Shown: positions 22,571 through 33,192 of the stretch, piece after piece | Layout: each line of letters opens with the position of its first letter | How positions within the stretch are numbered: position 1 is the stretch's first letter | Origin: Crambe crambe | Lineage: Eukaryota > Porifera > Demospongiae > Poecilosclerida > Crambeidae | Direction of reading: 5' to 3' | Assembly: GCA_963924555.1 (NCBI GenBank) | Contig: OZ004581.1 | Span: 6,983,338 to 7,047,337, forward strand | DNA length: 64,000 nt | The notes under the pieces: model-generated | Database searches by the model: none | Told to the model about the DNA's origin: nothing | What the model saw: the letters and a program-made list of their open reading frames with translations, nothing else | Made by a program: the position numbers and the translations under genes

Positions 22571-22744
22571 ATGCATGGAGATGGCAATATTATTGGAACA
22601 GCACCATTTTGTGGTGGCAAATGTGGAAGGGATTGCAAGACTCACTGCACATATGGCAACAGTGACTGGGAAGAATATGGTGCTGGATGCTGGACTGGAA
22701 ACAAGATTTGCTGCTGTGCTAAATATAAAAAGAGCTCCAACTGA
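22571..22744 (+). CDS. Possible exon of a small Cys-rich secreted peptide
   Basis: An open stretch encodes about 57 residues with eight cysteines and the landmarks GTAPFCGGKC, CTYG and CWTGNKICCC, ending in a stop. GTAPFC...CWTGxK is a pattern I associate with small Cys-rich extracellular domains of invertebrates, but I cannot name the family. No signal peptide lies directly upstream; an acceptor-like GGATAG at about 22562-22567 suggests that it is a terminal exon whose first exon was not found, or that the (CT)n tract fell in its intron. The in-frame ATG at 22571 may be internal. Function unknown. Confidence 0.4.
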   Translation: MHGDGNIIGTAPFCGGKCGRDCKTHCTYGNSDWEEYGAGCWTGNKICCCAKYKKSSN

Positions 22745-23046
22745 ATTTCAGTTCTAGCTATCTGACAGTGTATTTTTTTCTCTAGCTAACTGATTTTAGT
22801 TGAGAGAATTTTTGGAACTATAATATAACTAGCTATACATGTAATTTAGCTACCACAAGAACATTATTATTGTTGCAGTTGTTACAATATGGGTCTATGT
22901 GGGGTGCATTGTGCAATTATGCCTGTTGGCATTTTGGCCCAACCATACTTACATGCCTTAGCGAAAAACCAAGCTATAGCAAGCTAATTTTTAGGGGGGA
23001 GGGGGGACATTATTCACCATTAATAAGCTAGCATTCTAATACATAC

Positions 23047-23243
23047 CAGTAGTGTAGGAGCAGGGGGGCTGGGGGGGGGGGCCTAGAGCCCCCCCCCCCA
23101 CTTTTGTGATATCCATGTATTGCATGATTGTACTAACTGCATGGCCTTGTATCTATTAATGCTGAATGCAATCGATTTTTTGGTTCCTTTGTTTAGCTAT
23201 TGTTCCCAGCCCCCCCACTTTTTTGAAGCTTCCTACACCACTG
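23047..23243. mobile_element. Short hAT-like MITE (CAGTAGTGTAGGA ends)
   Basis: CAGTAGTGTAGGAGC at the left and TTCCTACACCACTG at the right are inverted repeats, each followed inside by G- or C-rich runs. CATAC occurs on both flanks and may be part of a target-site duplication. Confidence 0.55.
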
Positions 23244-23751
23244 CATACACACTTCTGTGACACTGAAACTCCACCCACCATTCATAAGTAGGAATAAGAC
23301 TTTGTGAGACTGAAAAAAATATCATAAACCCTGAAACAGGGGGTGTGAGTTGGAGTTGGCAAAGTTAGTACTCTGTGTGTGTTGTTGATAGCTACCTCCA
23401 CAATTTTAATAGTGTCAATAATTAAGCCTTTTTTACATAAGCTTTTGGGGGGCAGCCAGAGATCAGTGTGACAGTATTATCAGAGCATTGTCTCATTGAT
23501 AAGCTACAGGCTGCACCGTGTACTTTATAATTTTGTGGCAGCCATGCAGTGTTTTCTTACACAAGACCCCTTAGAGTGGGTGTGGTCAATGATGTCATAG
23601 GCCATAATGTATGTTGGCAGGAAGAGCGATATGTACAGCTAGTTACTACATCTTGTTTCTACAAGTGTAAACACACTCAGTGTTGTAAGTATGTAGATGC
23701 AGTATAAACTTGTTGCAAAAACTGTGGCTATTGCAAGTCATACATAGCTAG

Positions 23752-24059
23752 CTACCAACCATCCAGATTTCCTTATCCAGGGATTGGGTATCAAATCCAG
23801 ACATCCAGGAAACAACAGAAAAATCCAGGGAACATTTTAAAGATATGCCTAGGTGCTTTTTAATAGGTTAGGCAATGGCTACATTACCAGATTCTGCCTT
23901 GCAGCCTATGTTTGCCTGTATCTGAGATGCATCAACATATTAAACATTTATTTATATTAAATCCAGGGAAATAAATTCAAATCCAGGGAAAAAATATCCC
24001 AGATCCAGATCCAGGGAAGTATATCTTTGGGGGGGGGGGGGGGGGGGGGGGGGTTGGTA
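23752..24059. repeat. Element with TACCAACC ends, TCCAGGGAA repeats and a G25 run
   Basis: TACCAACC on the left pairs with GGTTGGTA on the right. The interior repeats ATCCAGGGAA at least four times, and a pure G run of about 25 bases sits at 24029-24053. Probably a non-autonomous element; weakly supported. Confidence 0.4.
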
Positions 24060-25065
24060 AGTACTTGTGAATACCAACTAATGCAATTTCGTCCTTAGAG
24101 TGGTCGCAGGTGGGTGGGTGGAGTTTCAGCAGTGGACAGTTTTCAGTATTTCCCAGTCAAGATATGACATACATAATCATGATGTAATTCACTGTAAGAG
24201 GTCTATTGACTATCAGCCAAGATCATTGGATGGCATAATTATAGAGCATTTGTCATGAATGATGACGTCTGGTGCACAATTAGCTACTCCAGCTGCATTT
24301 TTGCGGTATGTCTAACCACACGCCATGCTCAGAAACTTTTCCACTGTCATATACATAAAATCACATGCAAATTTTCATCAAAAAAAAATGGTGTCTACTC
24401 ACAACACTAGCTCCACTGGAAAATAATTTCTTAGACTAAAGTAAGTGTGATAGTAGTTGTATTGATTCCTAAAATTTGTAGAGAAGCAGAAATATTACTG
24501 TTTTGTTGCATTCAGGGCTCTCATCCTTGTCATCCTCACCAGTACTCTCAGACTTCAAGCTCCACTCCATTATGACCAAAAGCCCATGATCCTTCTCTTA
24601 AAAGGCGTAGCTACATAAACAACTTTGCAAGAATTCAACCAGTACATGAAGTCTACTTATATATCTCTTCATCAACACATAGCTAGCTACAGCCTAACTA
24701 GTTTAGTTTACTTACTGGAACAAGGCAGTGTTTTCTGATTATTATAGAATGTTGGAAGAGTTGACTGGAAGGCTTGTGTGTGACTGCAGAAAGCCGTCGA
24801 ATAATTGACCAGATCCGTCAGATAATTCCACCTGTATTGTGGCTTGTCTCAGGGAGACCTGTATTGCTGAGAAACTTGGAATTGTGTATGAAAAGCTGAC
24901 GCCTAGCGTTAACACTGACATGTCCATTCCATCAACAAAGATATATACTCCCATCTGTAGCTGCCATGTGACTTCCGTACGCTAATTATATTATCTGTGG
25001 CGTGCATGTGACTGGAATTTTGCAATCAAGGCTGATTGTAGTATGCATGTCGGATCTCCTCTGAC
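24060..25065. other. Intergenic, no gene recognised
   Basis: A 70-residue minus-strand frame at 24742-24954 has no start context or domain I recognise. Otherwise AT-rich sequence. Confidence 0.4.
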
Positions 25066-25463
25066 TCCTAGCCCTCCTAATTTCAATAACCACGCCTATA
25101 TATATCACCCAACTTAAATCCCTATTCTTCACTCCCCCTTCAGCAATAAGTGAGTCAAGTAACCCCTTACCCGTACCCATCACCAAACCCAAGAACCACA
25201 GCAATAATATTATTACAAAACTACTATTCCTACTTCACTCCTAGGCCCCCTAAATGGTGTGGTTATTGAAATTAGGAGGCCTAGGAGTGAAGTAGGAATA
25301 GTAGTTTTGTATATATTGCTGTGGTTCTTGAGTTGGTGATGGGTATGGGTAGCTAAGGGGTTACTTGACTCAATTGTTGCTGAAGGGGGAGTGAAGGGTA
25401 GGGATTCAAGTTGGGTGATATAGCTAGGCATGGTTATTGAAATTAGGAGGGCTAAGAGTGATA
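25066..25463. mobile_element. Foldback element with ~185-bp arms
   Basis: The left arm (from CTAGCCCTCCTAATTTCAAT to ACTTCACTCCTAGGCC) returns inverted on the right (GGCCTAGGAGTGAAGTAGGA to ATTAGGAGGGCTAAGAGTG), with small indels. The GGTTATTGAAATTAGGAGG motif occurs both at the centre and at the outer end. No coding content. Confidence 0.85.
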
Positions 25464-25691
25464 GGAATACACTTTTTATTTAGAAGAAATTTTTTTGCGC
25501 TCACTTGTAAAGATTAATAATAGAGCTTAAAATTATTAACAAACTTTAAACTCTGCATGCATCTTATAAGCTTATCGTGCTACCTATGAAACAAACTTTA
25601 AACTCTGTTTACAATGATGGCTATATCACTGAAAGTCAATCAAATTACAATATCAACTTACAGTCAGTGTACATATAAATAGCCCTAACAA

Positions 25692-26913
25692 ATGGGCAAG
25701 CCTACTTGCACACAGCAAGAAAGTCAATGGCTTATCCCTGCTTTTCAAAATAAGATTCCTTATTTGCAGGTTAAAGATATAGACTTTTCCTCCCCAAACA
25801 GTAAGATTGACAATTCTATTGCAACTGGCAGTTTATCAGCATCCTCATCCATTTCACCCCTCCCCCTCCATTCTCTCTATGAATCAAAATATCTTGCTCT
25901 TACCTACTCAGAATTATTATTGATTTATGATTCTGTTACTATCGATATTACTAATGACATGACTAAAGCTGTCAGAGAAGAAACAGTAAAGCAAACTGAA
26001 TCTAAACTGTGATTTAAATTCAGAGCAGGGAGAATTACTGCATTTCATCATATGAAGCAATTAAGCCTGCCATACTGATCCAGCTATGCTATCACAGTCA
26101 TTGGTCATGCAAGGCCTTCTGTTATCCAGAGGTATACCGCATCCAAGCCACACAGTGGGGTTGTCAGCATGAGACTTTTGCACTGGAGCAGTATACTAGC
26201 AGTCAGTCAAGTAAGCATTCAGTGGCCTGTTTCTCAATCCCAAATGGCCACACCTTGGTGCCTCCCCAGATAGCATCGTTGCATAATTTATGATTGTTGT
26301 GGAAATGGTGCAGTTGAGATCAAGTGTCCACTTAATTGCAACAAAGATGAAGATATTGAAGAACTGTTTTGAATTGCAAGTCATGTTTAATAGTTGTGGA
26401 TGGTTCAATTCATAAAAGCATGCCTACTATTACAAAGTGCAAACACAGATCTGTGTTTGCGAAGTAGCATACTGCAATTTTTGTGTCCACACATTTCCTG
26501 AAAGTGGTCTTAGCTACCATGCATATTGAGACGATTTAACCTGATCCTGAATTTTGGCATGTCTGTGTCAGCAAAGCAGAACATTTCAAGGTCTGGATTT
26601 TACCAGAACTTGTTGGAAAGTGGTACACAAGACCAATCCAAAATGCCACTCCAAGAACTTGCATATCTGCAGCTAGTATATTTCAGCTTCAGTCAGTGAA
26701 AATACAGAACCCACAAAACATCTTTACTGCTACTGTAGAGAGCCAGAACCAACAGATATGGCTCCGCCTTATCAGAATTGATTGGATGTGACAATCAATT
26801 TAACTAAATGTTTGAAGCTAAAGTCAGTTCCAAAAGGTAGATGCTACTGCTCTGATTGCAGATTACTTACTGAATATTCAAGAAAGAGGAGAAAGAGGGA
26901 AGAGTAGTAACAG
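25692..26913 (+). pseudogene. Relic of a YqaJ-nuclease-domain plus PHD-finger gene (mobile-element type)
   Basis: A 106-residue frame ends at a TGA at 26010-26012. The next codons read FKFRAGRITA, which matches the W(F/Q)xxRAGRITAS opening of YqaJ-like recombinase/exonuclease domains with the Trp codon turned into TGA. Further fragments follow in shifting frames: ICY/PE, TQWGC.HE, then FWHVCVSKAEHFKVWILPEL and GKW. A PHD-finger remnant lies at about 26733-26910 (YCYCREPEPTDM, then LKLKSVPKGRCYCSDC). This YqaJ-then-PHD order is common in repeat-associated genes of sponges and cnidarians. Several stops and shifts show it is dead. Confidence 0.6.
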
Positions 26914-27033
26914 ATTCATCATTATGTAATCATGTTTTAATGTAGCTAAAGACATAATAATGATGAGGATTTATGATCTCTAGTCAATTAAATGGCACAA
27001 CTGAGTCACAAATATTGCTGAGGGCACAACAAA

Positions 27034-27156
27034 CTACCATCCTATCAACTCCTCTTCATTCTTTCCAGTTCTAATGGTGGGAAGTCTGAAAAAAGCTACA
27101 TCCTTATCTCTGTCTGAATACTTGAAGCACCCAGGAACAATACAAATAACCATTTC
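27034..27156 (-). pseudogene. THAP-type zinc-finger exon fragment
   Basis: The minus strand encodes MVICIVPGCFKYSDRDKDVA followed by FFRLP, matching the C-x-V-x-x-C...FFxFP start of THAP DNA-binding domains. The frame stops just after IGW, before the remaining Cys/His pair; GGATGGTAGTTTG there could be a splice donor. It points away from the YqaJ relic. THAP domains are frequent partners of transposase-derived genes. Confidence 0.45.
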
Positions 27157-28085
27157 AACTAGCTGGAGTACTGTACAGGAAACTAAAAACCACAATGCAG
27201 CTGCAGCTGCGCACATTGTGCACCAAAATGGCCACGTGGTTGAGGGGCGTGGCCTGTGACATCATGTGCAAACGCTCTATACCCTGATACTTCATTCATA
27301 CCTTGTTAACATTAACCACACCTTAATATTTGTTCCCGTATCAATGCCCTGTCCCTGTTGGATGAGGAATTCATATCAGGTGCTCCAGACTTTTTTGGTA
27401 CGTATATATGTTATCCACAGTTGAATGAACTGCATGTGACAGCTCTCTGCTTTCCAGTGACCTTCAAAGGGTACCCCGGGTAGATATATAAGGGCATGTC
27501 GGGCAGTATTATCTAACTTGTTCATCCAGTGATATTTTATAGTATACTGTACACGTTACAGCATACCATAAAATACTCTACACACCACAAAATATTGTAC
27601 ACCCATAAAATACTGTACACACTACAGCATACCATAAATTTGATGAATAAATAATGATTGTGTTGTTCACTAGATTTGTAATAGGCTGCAATTGATTCTT
27701 GTTGTCTGTTCTGGCAATGAAATTATTTAATGAAAAATTTGGTATGAGTCTCTGGAGTTGCTTTTCCCATGATAATGCAGATTGTTCCCAAGTTAAAAAA
27801 AAAACACTTACGGAGACCTATTACTTCTGATGGCTACTTGCTGAGCATGCACGTCATGAGAATATCATTCACTATTACTGAAAGATAAACTACTCCGGCT
27901 TACAAGTAAATCTGAAAAAGTTTTCTTTATTAGATTGGCACATGAGCATGTACATGAAAATATCATTCACTAAAACTACTTACTGGCTTACGAGTATAAT
28001 TTATTCAAAAAAGTTTTCTTTCATTGGCACGTACTGAAAGTTTACTGGCTTAATTGTTTACACAAGTTTGCCCACTATAATTAGT

Positions 28086-28093
28086 TATAAATA
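28086..28093 (+). promoter_or_regulatory. TATA box of beta-helix gene copy C
   Basis: TATAAATA ends 61 bases before the ATG at 28155, exactly as in the duplicated gene at 7477. Confidence 0.6.
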
Positions 28094-28154
28094 GGGAAGC
28101 AGTGAGCTTCAGGCATTATTGCTAGCAGACATCAAGTGATCGATTCAAAAGAAC

Positions 28155-31100
28155 ATGCAGTCCATTACTTTTCTTCTGCTTATTCTATTAATAGTGCCAA
28201 ACGTTTTAACACAGCAGCTCTACTATGTCAAGCCAAATAACTTGTCAATTGGAAGCTGTCCTCATCGGCCATGTCTCACTTTAGACCAGTATGTAAAGCA
28301 AACAGCAACGTATTTCACTACAAGATCTACCTTTATATTTTTAGCTGGTAGTCACAGTCTGCAAACAACAGTTAGACTGAAAAATATATTTGGAATAACT
28401 CTTAAAGGAGCAGACAATGACTCTAACATTATTATCATATGCAAGAATGGAGTTACCATTTCATTGAGTTCGGTCAGAAGCTTAGATATCAACGGACTGA
28501 CATTTGTACTCCATACCAGTAAAACTGAACAAGCTTCATCAGCTCTGAGTATGCTCAACAGTAGAGAAATCTACATCTCCAATTCTACATTTCAAGGAAG
28601 TGCAGATCTAAACCAGAACTTGGCCAGGGCAATTTACTGCAACAATTCTGATATCACGATCACTAGCTGTCGCTTTGAAGGAAACACAGGAGACACAGGT
28701 GGGGCTATATATGCTTCTGGCAGAAATGCTAGTATTGTATTCCACAATTCCTATTTTTGTGATAACAAGGCACAAATGAATGGCGGAGCTGTTTACTTGT
28801 CAGGGGGAAGTGTTACTGTCATGGATGTAAAGTTTTCAAACAACAAAGCGTTAGAATCTGGTGGAGCAATGCATTTGTCAAATTCAAAACTATCACTCAG
28901 TGGAATAGAAAATACCTTCCAAGGCAACCAGGCAAAGAAGGGTGGAGGAATATATGTGATTACTACACGTAACAGTCTTGTTTACTCAAATGTAACCTCA
29001 AATACTCTTCATCTGAACTTCCAGGGCAATGAAGCACAAGAGTTGGGTGGGGCGATTTATGCAAAGTTCAGCTCCTTAACTTTAGGAGAAACTCTGAGAC
29101 ATGTTCATAGTTTCTTAAACAATTCTGGAGAAGATGGAGGTGCGATATATTTCCTATCTGACAGGTCCAAGTTAAACCTCATTAGGATCAATGGCAATAG
29201 TTCTTTTCACGATAACAAGGCATTTTCATTCAAACCAGTGTCTTCATTCAAATCAGCAGGAGGAGCATTGTATATCAAGTTTTGCATATTTTTTGTCTCT
29301 GGTACTGTTCTACTCTCTAATAATGAAGCATATTATGGTGGAGGGCTGTACCTATTTGGCTCCGACACCTCACTAGCTGCGATCATTACTTTTAAAAACA
29401 ATTCAGCAGAGGATGGTGGGGGGATATTCTGTGTGACTGCTTCAGTACTAAACAGTCACTCTGCACAATTGAATTTCGTTAGCAACACTGCAAGGAGCAG
29501 AGGTGGTGCTTATCGTATTAGCAACTTTGACCCCAATAATAACATGGTGATATCTGGAAGTTACATCAACAACCAGGCAAACATATGTGGTGGAGCTGTT
29601 TATATCGAAACTGGTGAAAAAATCACATTTTTAAATATTAATGTGTCCGGAAATTCAGGAAGTGCTCTGTGTCTATCCACGGGAATAAACATAACTTTCT
29701 TTGGAACTACAACAATTACGAATAACACTGGAAGGTTTGGTGGAGGAATCAATACCAGGAGATCCTTCCTGTACTTCAGAGACCACACTACATTTGATAA
29801 CAACAAGGCTAGCATTGGTGGTGGCATCTACTCATTACATGGGACTTTAGTATTCAGTGGAAGCACTCTATTCACACACAACACTGTGGATAGAGACGGC
29901 GGAGCTATTTATGCACTTGGCACTAACATCACCTTCAAAAATCAAGATTTGGAAACTTGTACTAATTATTGTTACAAAGAAGCGACTTTCGAATTCAATT
30001 CCGCCCAAAATGGAGCCGCTGTGTATTTCAAAAATGCAGCAACTTTGGACTTCCATATATATATAAACTTCAACACAGCTCACAACCATGCCACACAATA
30101 TGGAGGTGCAATTTACTATGAAGATATCACAGCACCTGTTCAATGTGAGTTGGAAACAAACTTTCATCAAGACTATTCAGAATTAACTGACCTACCATAC
30201 TGCTTTATCCAAATGAGTTCCTTAACATCAGTGAGAAGTTTATGGTCTTCCATTCTTATCAAGATGAATTCCTACAATGATTCAGCAGGAATAAATGGCA
30301 GTTTTCTATTTGGAGGGTTATTGGACAGGTGTCAGCTGCAAATACGCAATACCTCAGATGACTTACAGAAGAGCATTATACCATACAGAGTTATGAAAGA
30401 GAGAATCATAAAAATTCAAGAAAACGGAACAAATGGGATCACCTCTCTGCCCTATCAGCTGTGTTTTTGTGAGAATGATCAGGAATATGCTTGCTCCAGA
30501 GTAAAACACATAGACACACAGAGAGGTCAAAAGTTCACAGTATCACTTCGAGCATTAGACCAGTTAAGAAGTGTAACTAACACAACAGTGACCGCAAAGA
30601 TCAGCAGAACTGCAAGTTTATTACTGAACCAAAACTCACAAATGCTTCCAAATGTTTGCAAAAATGTCACATACAATCTTTTCTCCACTGAAGTACACGA
30701 ACAAATGATATTATATCCTGATGGCCCTTGCCGTGATACTGGAATAGCCAGTGCTGTCATCGATGCAACACTTCTGCCTTGCCCTGATGCATTCGTTCAA
30801 TCTGGTCAAAGGTGCATTTGCGAGGCAAGATTACAAGAATATGATGTTGACTGTATAATTAATGAGGACATTCATATTACCAAAAACGCTGGTTCAAAAT
30901 TCTGGATGAATGCTACTTACAAGAACAACTCTTATGAAGGTCTAATTCTCTACAAAACTTGCCCTGTTGACTACTGTAAAAATGGCACAGTTAACCTCAC
31001 GTTAGACAACCCAGACATCCAGTGTGATCTGAACCACGGTGGATTACTCTGTGGAGGATGTGCTGCTAACTATAGTCTCATGCTTGGTAGTTTCCAATGT

Positions 31101-32312
31101 CAAGTCTGCTCTACTGCCTACATAACCCTACTCCTTCCTTTCGCTGCTGCTGGAATAGCTCTAGTTGCTTTTCTGTCCATCTTGAGGCTGACAGTTGCAT
31201 CTGGAATGATAAACAGTGTCATACTCTATGCCAACATAGTAAACAGCTGCAGGCCAATTTTTTTTGTTACTAGTAACAGGAACATATTGACTGTATTTAT
31301 AGCCTGGATGAACCTCGACCTTGGCATCAAGACCTGTTTCTATGATGGAATGGATGCATATGCACAAACATGGCTTCAGTTTGCTTTTCCCATTTATGTC
31401 TGGATCCTGATAATCTTGATTATATTCACTAGTAGATATTCTATAATCATCACTAAATTGATAGGACATAACCCTATAGCTGTCCTGGCTACCCTCCTAC
31501 TCATGTCCTATGCTAAGATCTTAAAAATAGTCATTGAAGTTTACTCCTCTGTGAACTTGGATTATCCTCGAAACAGGACGGTTGCTGTGTGGCTAAAAGA
31601 TGCCAATGTGCCTTACTTGCAGTCTAAGCACCTCCTTCTAACAGTGGTGATTTCACTGGTCCTTATCATCTTCTTCCTCCCTTATACCCTCCTTCTCTTG
31701 GTAGGCTACAAACTCTTTCGCTTCTCAGGAAGGAAATACTTCCACTGGTTGAATATGTTCAAGCCACTGCTGGACTCCTACTATGCCCCATACAACAAAC
31801 ACACTCGCTACTGGACTGGGTTCCTGTTGCTGGTTCGCTGTGCCCTCTACATAGTATTCTCATACAATTCACTTGGAGCCACAAGTAAGAGCCTTCTAGC
31901 CATCATCATCACATTCACTGCAATAGTGGTAATAGCATGGCTTTCTGTAAAAATATACAAAAGATTTTTCGTAAACGTCATTGAAGCTACAGTGTACTTA
32001 AACCTCATCACACTCTCAGCTGTTACCTTAGCTGGTGCTAATTCAGCAGCATTGGTGTATTCTCTGGTCGGAATAGTGTTTGTCACTATGATAGGAATCA
32101 TGGTGTATCACTTCCACATCCTTTACGTTGTCAAGTCAGCAATATGGCTGAAAATAAAAGAAAGGCTATCCTCTACCTTCAAGAAGACCTCGCGTCCTCC
32201 ATTAAATACTGAAACTGTACCATGTGCTCCAAATAATGCTACTTCACATGATCCACGTAAAATTGTTTCTAAAACTGTTATAGAATTGCGTGAACCTTTA
32301 TTGGAAAATTGA
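28155..32312 (+). CDS. Beta-helix repeat, Cys-rich neck, polytopic membrane protein (copy C)
   Basis: A 1385-residue intronless frame nearly identical to the protein at 7477 along its whole length: signal peptide, extracellular Gly-Gly beta-helix (about residues 25-660), Cys-rich neck and eight to ten membrane segments, with the tail ending REPLLEN. The length difference of three residues comes from in-frame codon changes near 28970 and 30925, and no stop has entered either copy. This implies that both are kept under selection or that the duplication is recent. Substitutions are scattered over both ectodomain and neck (for example NNSLM to NYSLM). Promoter and leader were duplicated with the gene, so expression may overlap. 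Confidence 0.85.
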   Translation: MQSITFLLLILLIVPNVLTQQLYYVKPNNLSIGSCPHRPCLTLDQYVKQTATYFTTRSTFIFLAGSHSLQTTVRLKNIFGITLKGADNDSNIIIICKNGVTISLSSVRSLDINGLTFVLHTSKTEQASSALSMLNSREIYISNSTFQGSADLNQNLARAIYCNNSDITITSCRFEGNTGDTGGAIYASGRNASIVFHNSYFCDNKAQMNGGAVYLSGGSVTVMDVKFSNNKALESGGAMHLSNSKLSLSGIENTFQGNQAKKGGGIYVITTRNSLVYSNVTSNTLHLNFQGNEAQELGGAIYAKFSSLTLGETLRHVHSFLNNSGEDGGAIYFLSDRSKLNLIRINGNSSFHDNKAFSFKPVSSFKSAGGALYIKFCIFFVSGTVLLSNNEAYYGGGLYLFGSDTSLAAIITFKNNSAEDGGGIFCVTASVLNSHSAQLNFVSNTARSRGGAYRISNFDPNNNMVISGSYINNQANICGGAVYIETGEKITFLNINVSGNSGSALCLSTGINITFFGTTTITNNTGRFGGGINTRRSFLYFRDHTTFDNNKASIGGGIYSLHGTLVFSGSTLFTHNTVDRDGGAIYALGTNITFKNQDLETCTNYCYKEATFEFNSAQNGAAVYFKNAATLDFHIYINFNTAHNHATQYGGAIYYEDITAPVQCELETNFHQDYSELTDLPYCFIQMSSLTSVRSLWSSILIKMNSYNDSAGINGSFLFGGLLDRCQLQIRNTSDDLQKSIIPYRVMKERIIKIQENGTNGITSLPYQLCFCENDQEYACSRVKHIDTQRGQKFTVSLRALDQLRSVTNTTVTAKISRTASLLLNQNSQMLPNVCKNVTYNLFSTEVHEQMILYPDGPCRDTGIASAVIDATLLPCPDAFVQSGQRCICEARLQEYDVDCIINEDIHITKNAGSKFWMNATYKNNSYEGLILYKTCPVDYCKNGTVNLTLDNPDIQCDLNHGGLLCGGCAANYSLMLGSFQCQVCSTAYITLLLPFAAAGIALVAFLSILRLTVASGMINSVILYANIVNSCRPIFFVTSNRNILTVFIAWMNLDLGIKTCFYDGMDAYAQTWLQFAFPIYVWILIILIIFTSRYSIIITKLIGHNPIAVLATLLLMSYAKILKIVIEVYSSVNLDYPRNRTVAVWLKDANVPYLQSKHLLLTVVISLVLIIFFLPYTLLLLVGYKLFRFSGRKYFHWLNMFKPLLDSYYAPYNKHTRYWTGFLLLVRCALYIVFSYNSLGATSKSLLAIIITFTAIVVIAWLSVKIYKRFFVNVIEATVYLNLITLSAVTLAGANSAALVYSLVGIVFVTMIGIMVYHFHILYVVKSAIWLKIKERLSSTFKKTSRPPLNTETVPCAPNNATSHDPRKIVSKTVIELREPLLEN

Positions 32313-32692
32313 ATGCTTTCCCACAAAACCCTACGTAACTTATTGGCAAGCTAAAGTGTGTCATTCCACATTTAATTTTTTATGCCATGTAGCTAGCTAG
32401 TAGCATGTGTGTTGCGTGTTTATTTTAATTAAGGACACATACTATCCATGTCTGCTATTTTACTTCCGAGTGTCATAGCATGTTTGCATGTGCTTTTCAT
32501 CTCACCAATGTACAGACACTCCTTTTTTTCCCCTTCCCTGTCCCCCCCACCCACCCATATGAGAATTAATGTTTAAATTTTCACATGCTAAGTACATTAA
32601 GAAGCCATGTATGGCCAAAGCTAAAGGGAAGCAGTAATTATAGTTATGCAAAATATACCCCATGTAGATTTGGCTAAAGTAGCTAGTAACGA

Positions 32693-33192
32693 AACCTGGT
32701 TGACTTCCCTCCCCATAGATGAATTTGGATTCACCCTTCACAAGGGTGCATTTTATGATGCTTTGGCTCTTCGCTATGATTGGTCCCCATCCAGCATCCC
32801 TAAAAGCTGCCCTTGTGGTACTTCGTTCTCCATAGAGCATGCTTTATCTTGCCCCAAAGGAGGCTTTCCGATACTACGTCATAATGAAATCCGAGACTTG
32901 ACTGCCAATCTGTTAACTGAGGTATGTCATGAAGTGTGTCAATCGAACCTGACTTACAGCCTCTAACTGGTGAGTTAATGAGAGGCGCCTCATCGATTGT
33001 TGAAGATGGGGCAAGACTAGATATAGCCATGAATGGATTCTGGGGGAGCAAACATGAAAGATCATTATGTGACGTACGTATCTTTAATCCCTTTGCACCC
33101 TCAAACAGGAACACCAACAGGACATCCTGCTATCGGAAACATGAAAGAATAAAAAAGAATGCCTACGAGCAGAGAGTGAGGGAGATGCATTA
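32693..33192 (+). pseudogene. LINE-type retrotransposon fragment (region C-terminal to the reverse transcriptase)
   Basis: Two frames joined by a shift near 32935 encode a Cys/His-containing segment (SCPCGTSFSIEHALSCPKGG, then FPILRHNEIRDLTANLL) and DGARLDIAMNGFWG...VRIFNPFAPSN. I know this wording from the region following the reverse transcriptase in invertebrate non-LTR elements. Only the 3' part is present, as expected for a 5'-truncated copy. It starts where the segmental duplication stops. Confidence 0.6.

Larger units (their letters stand above)
27410..32692 (+). repeat. Segmental duplication, copy 2 (partner 6266-12158, direct)
   Basis: Collinear with 6266-12158, including the TTATCCACAGTTGAATGAAC start, the shrunken tandem array (27840-28040), TATA box, gene and 3' flank up to the AGTAAC just before the LINE relic. 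Confidence 0.85.

Noticed and set aside
24742-24954. 70-residue minus-strand frame
   Set aside because: Somewhat coding-like in composition but no recognisable domain and no neighbouring exons found.
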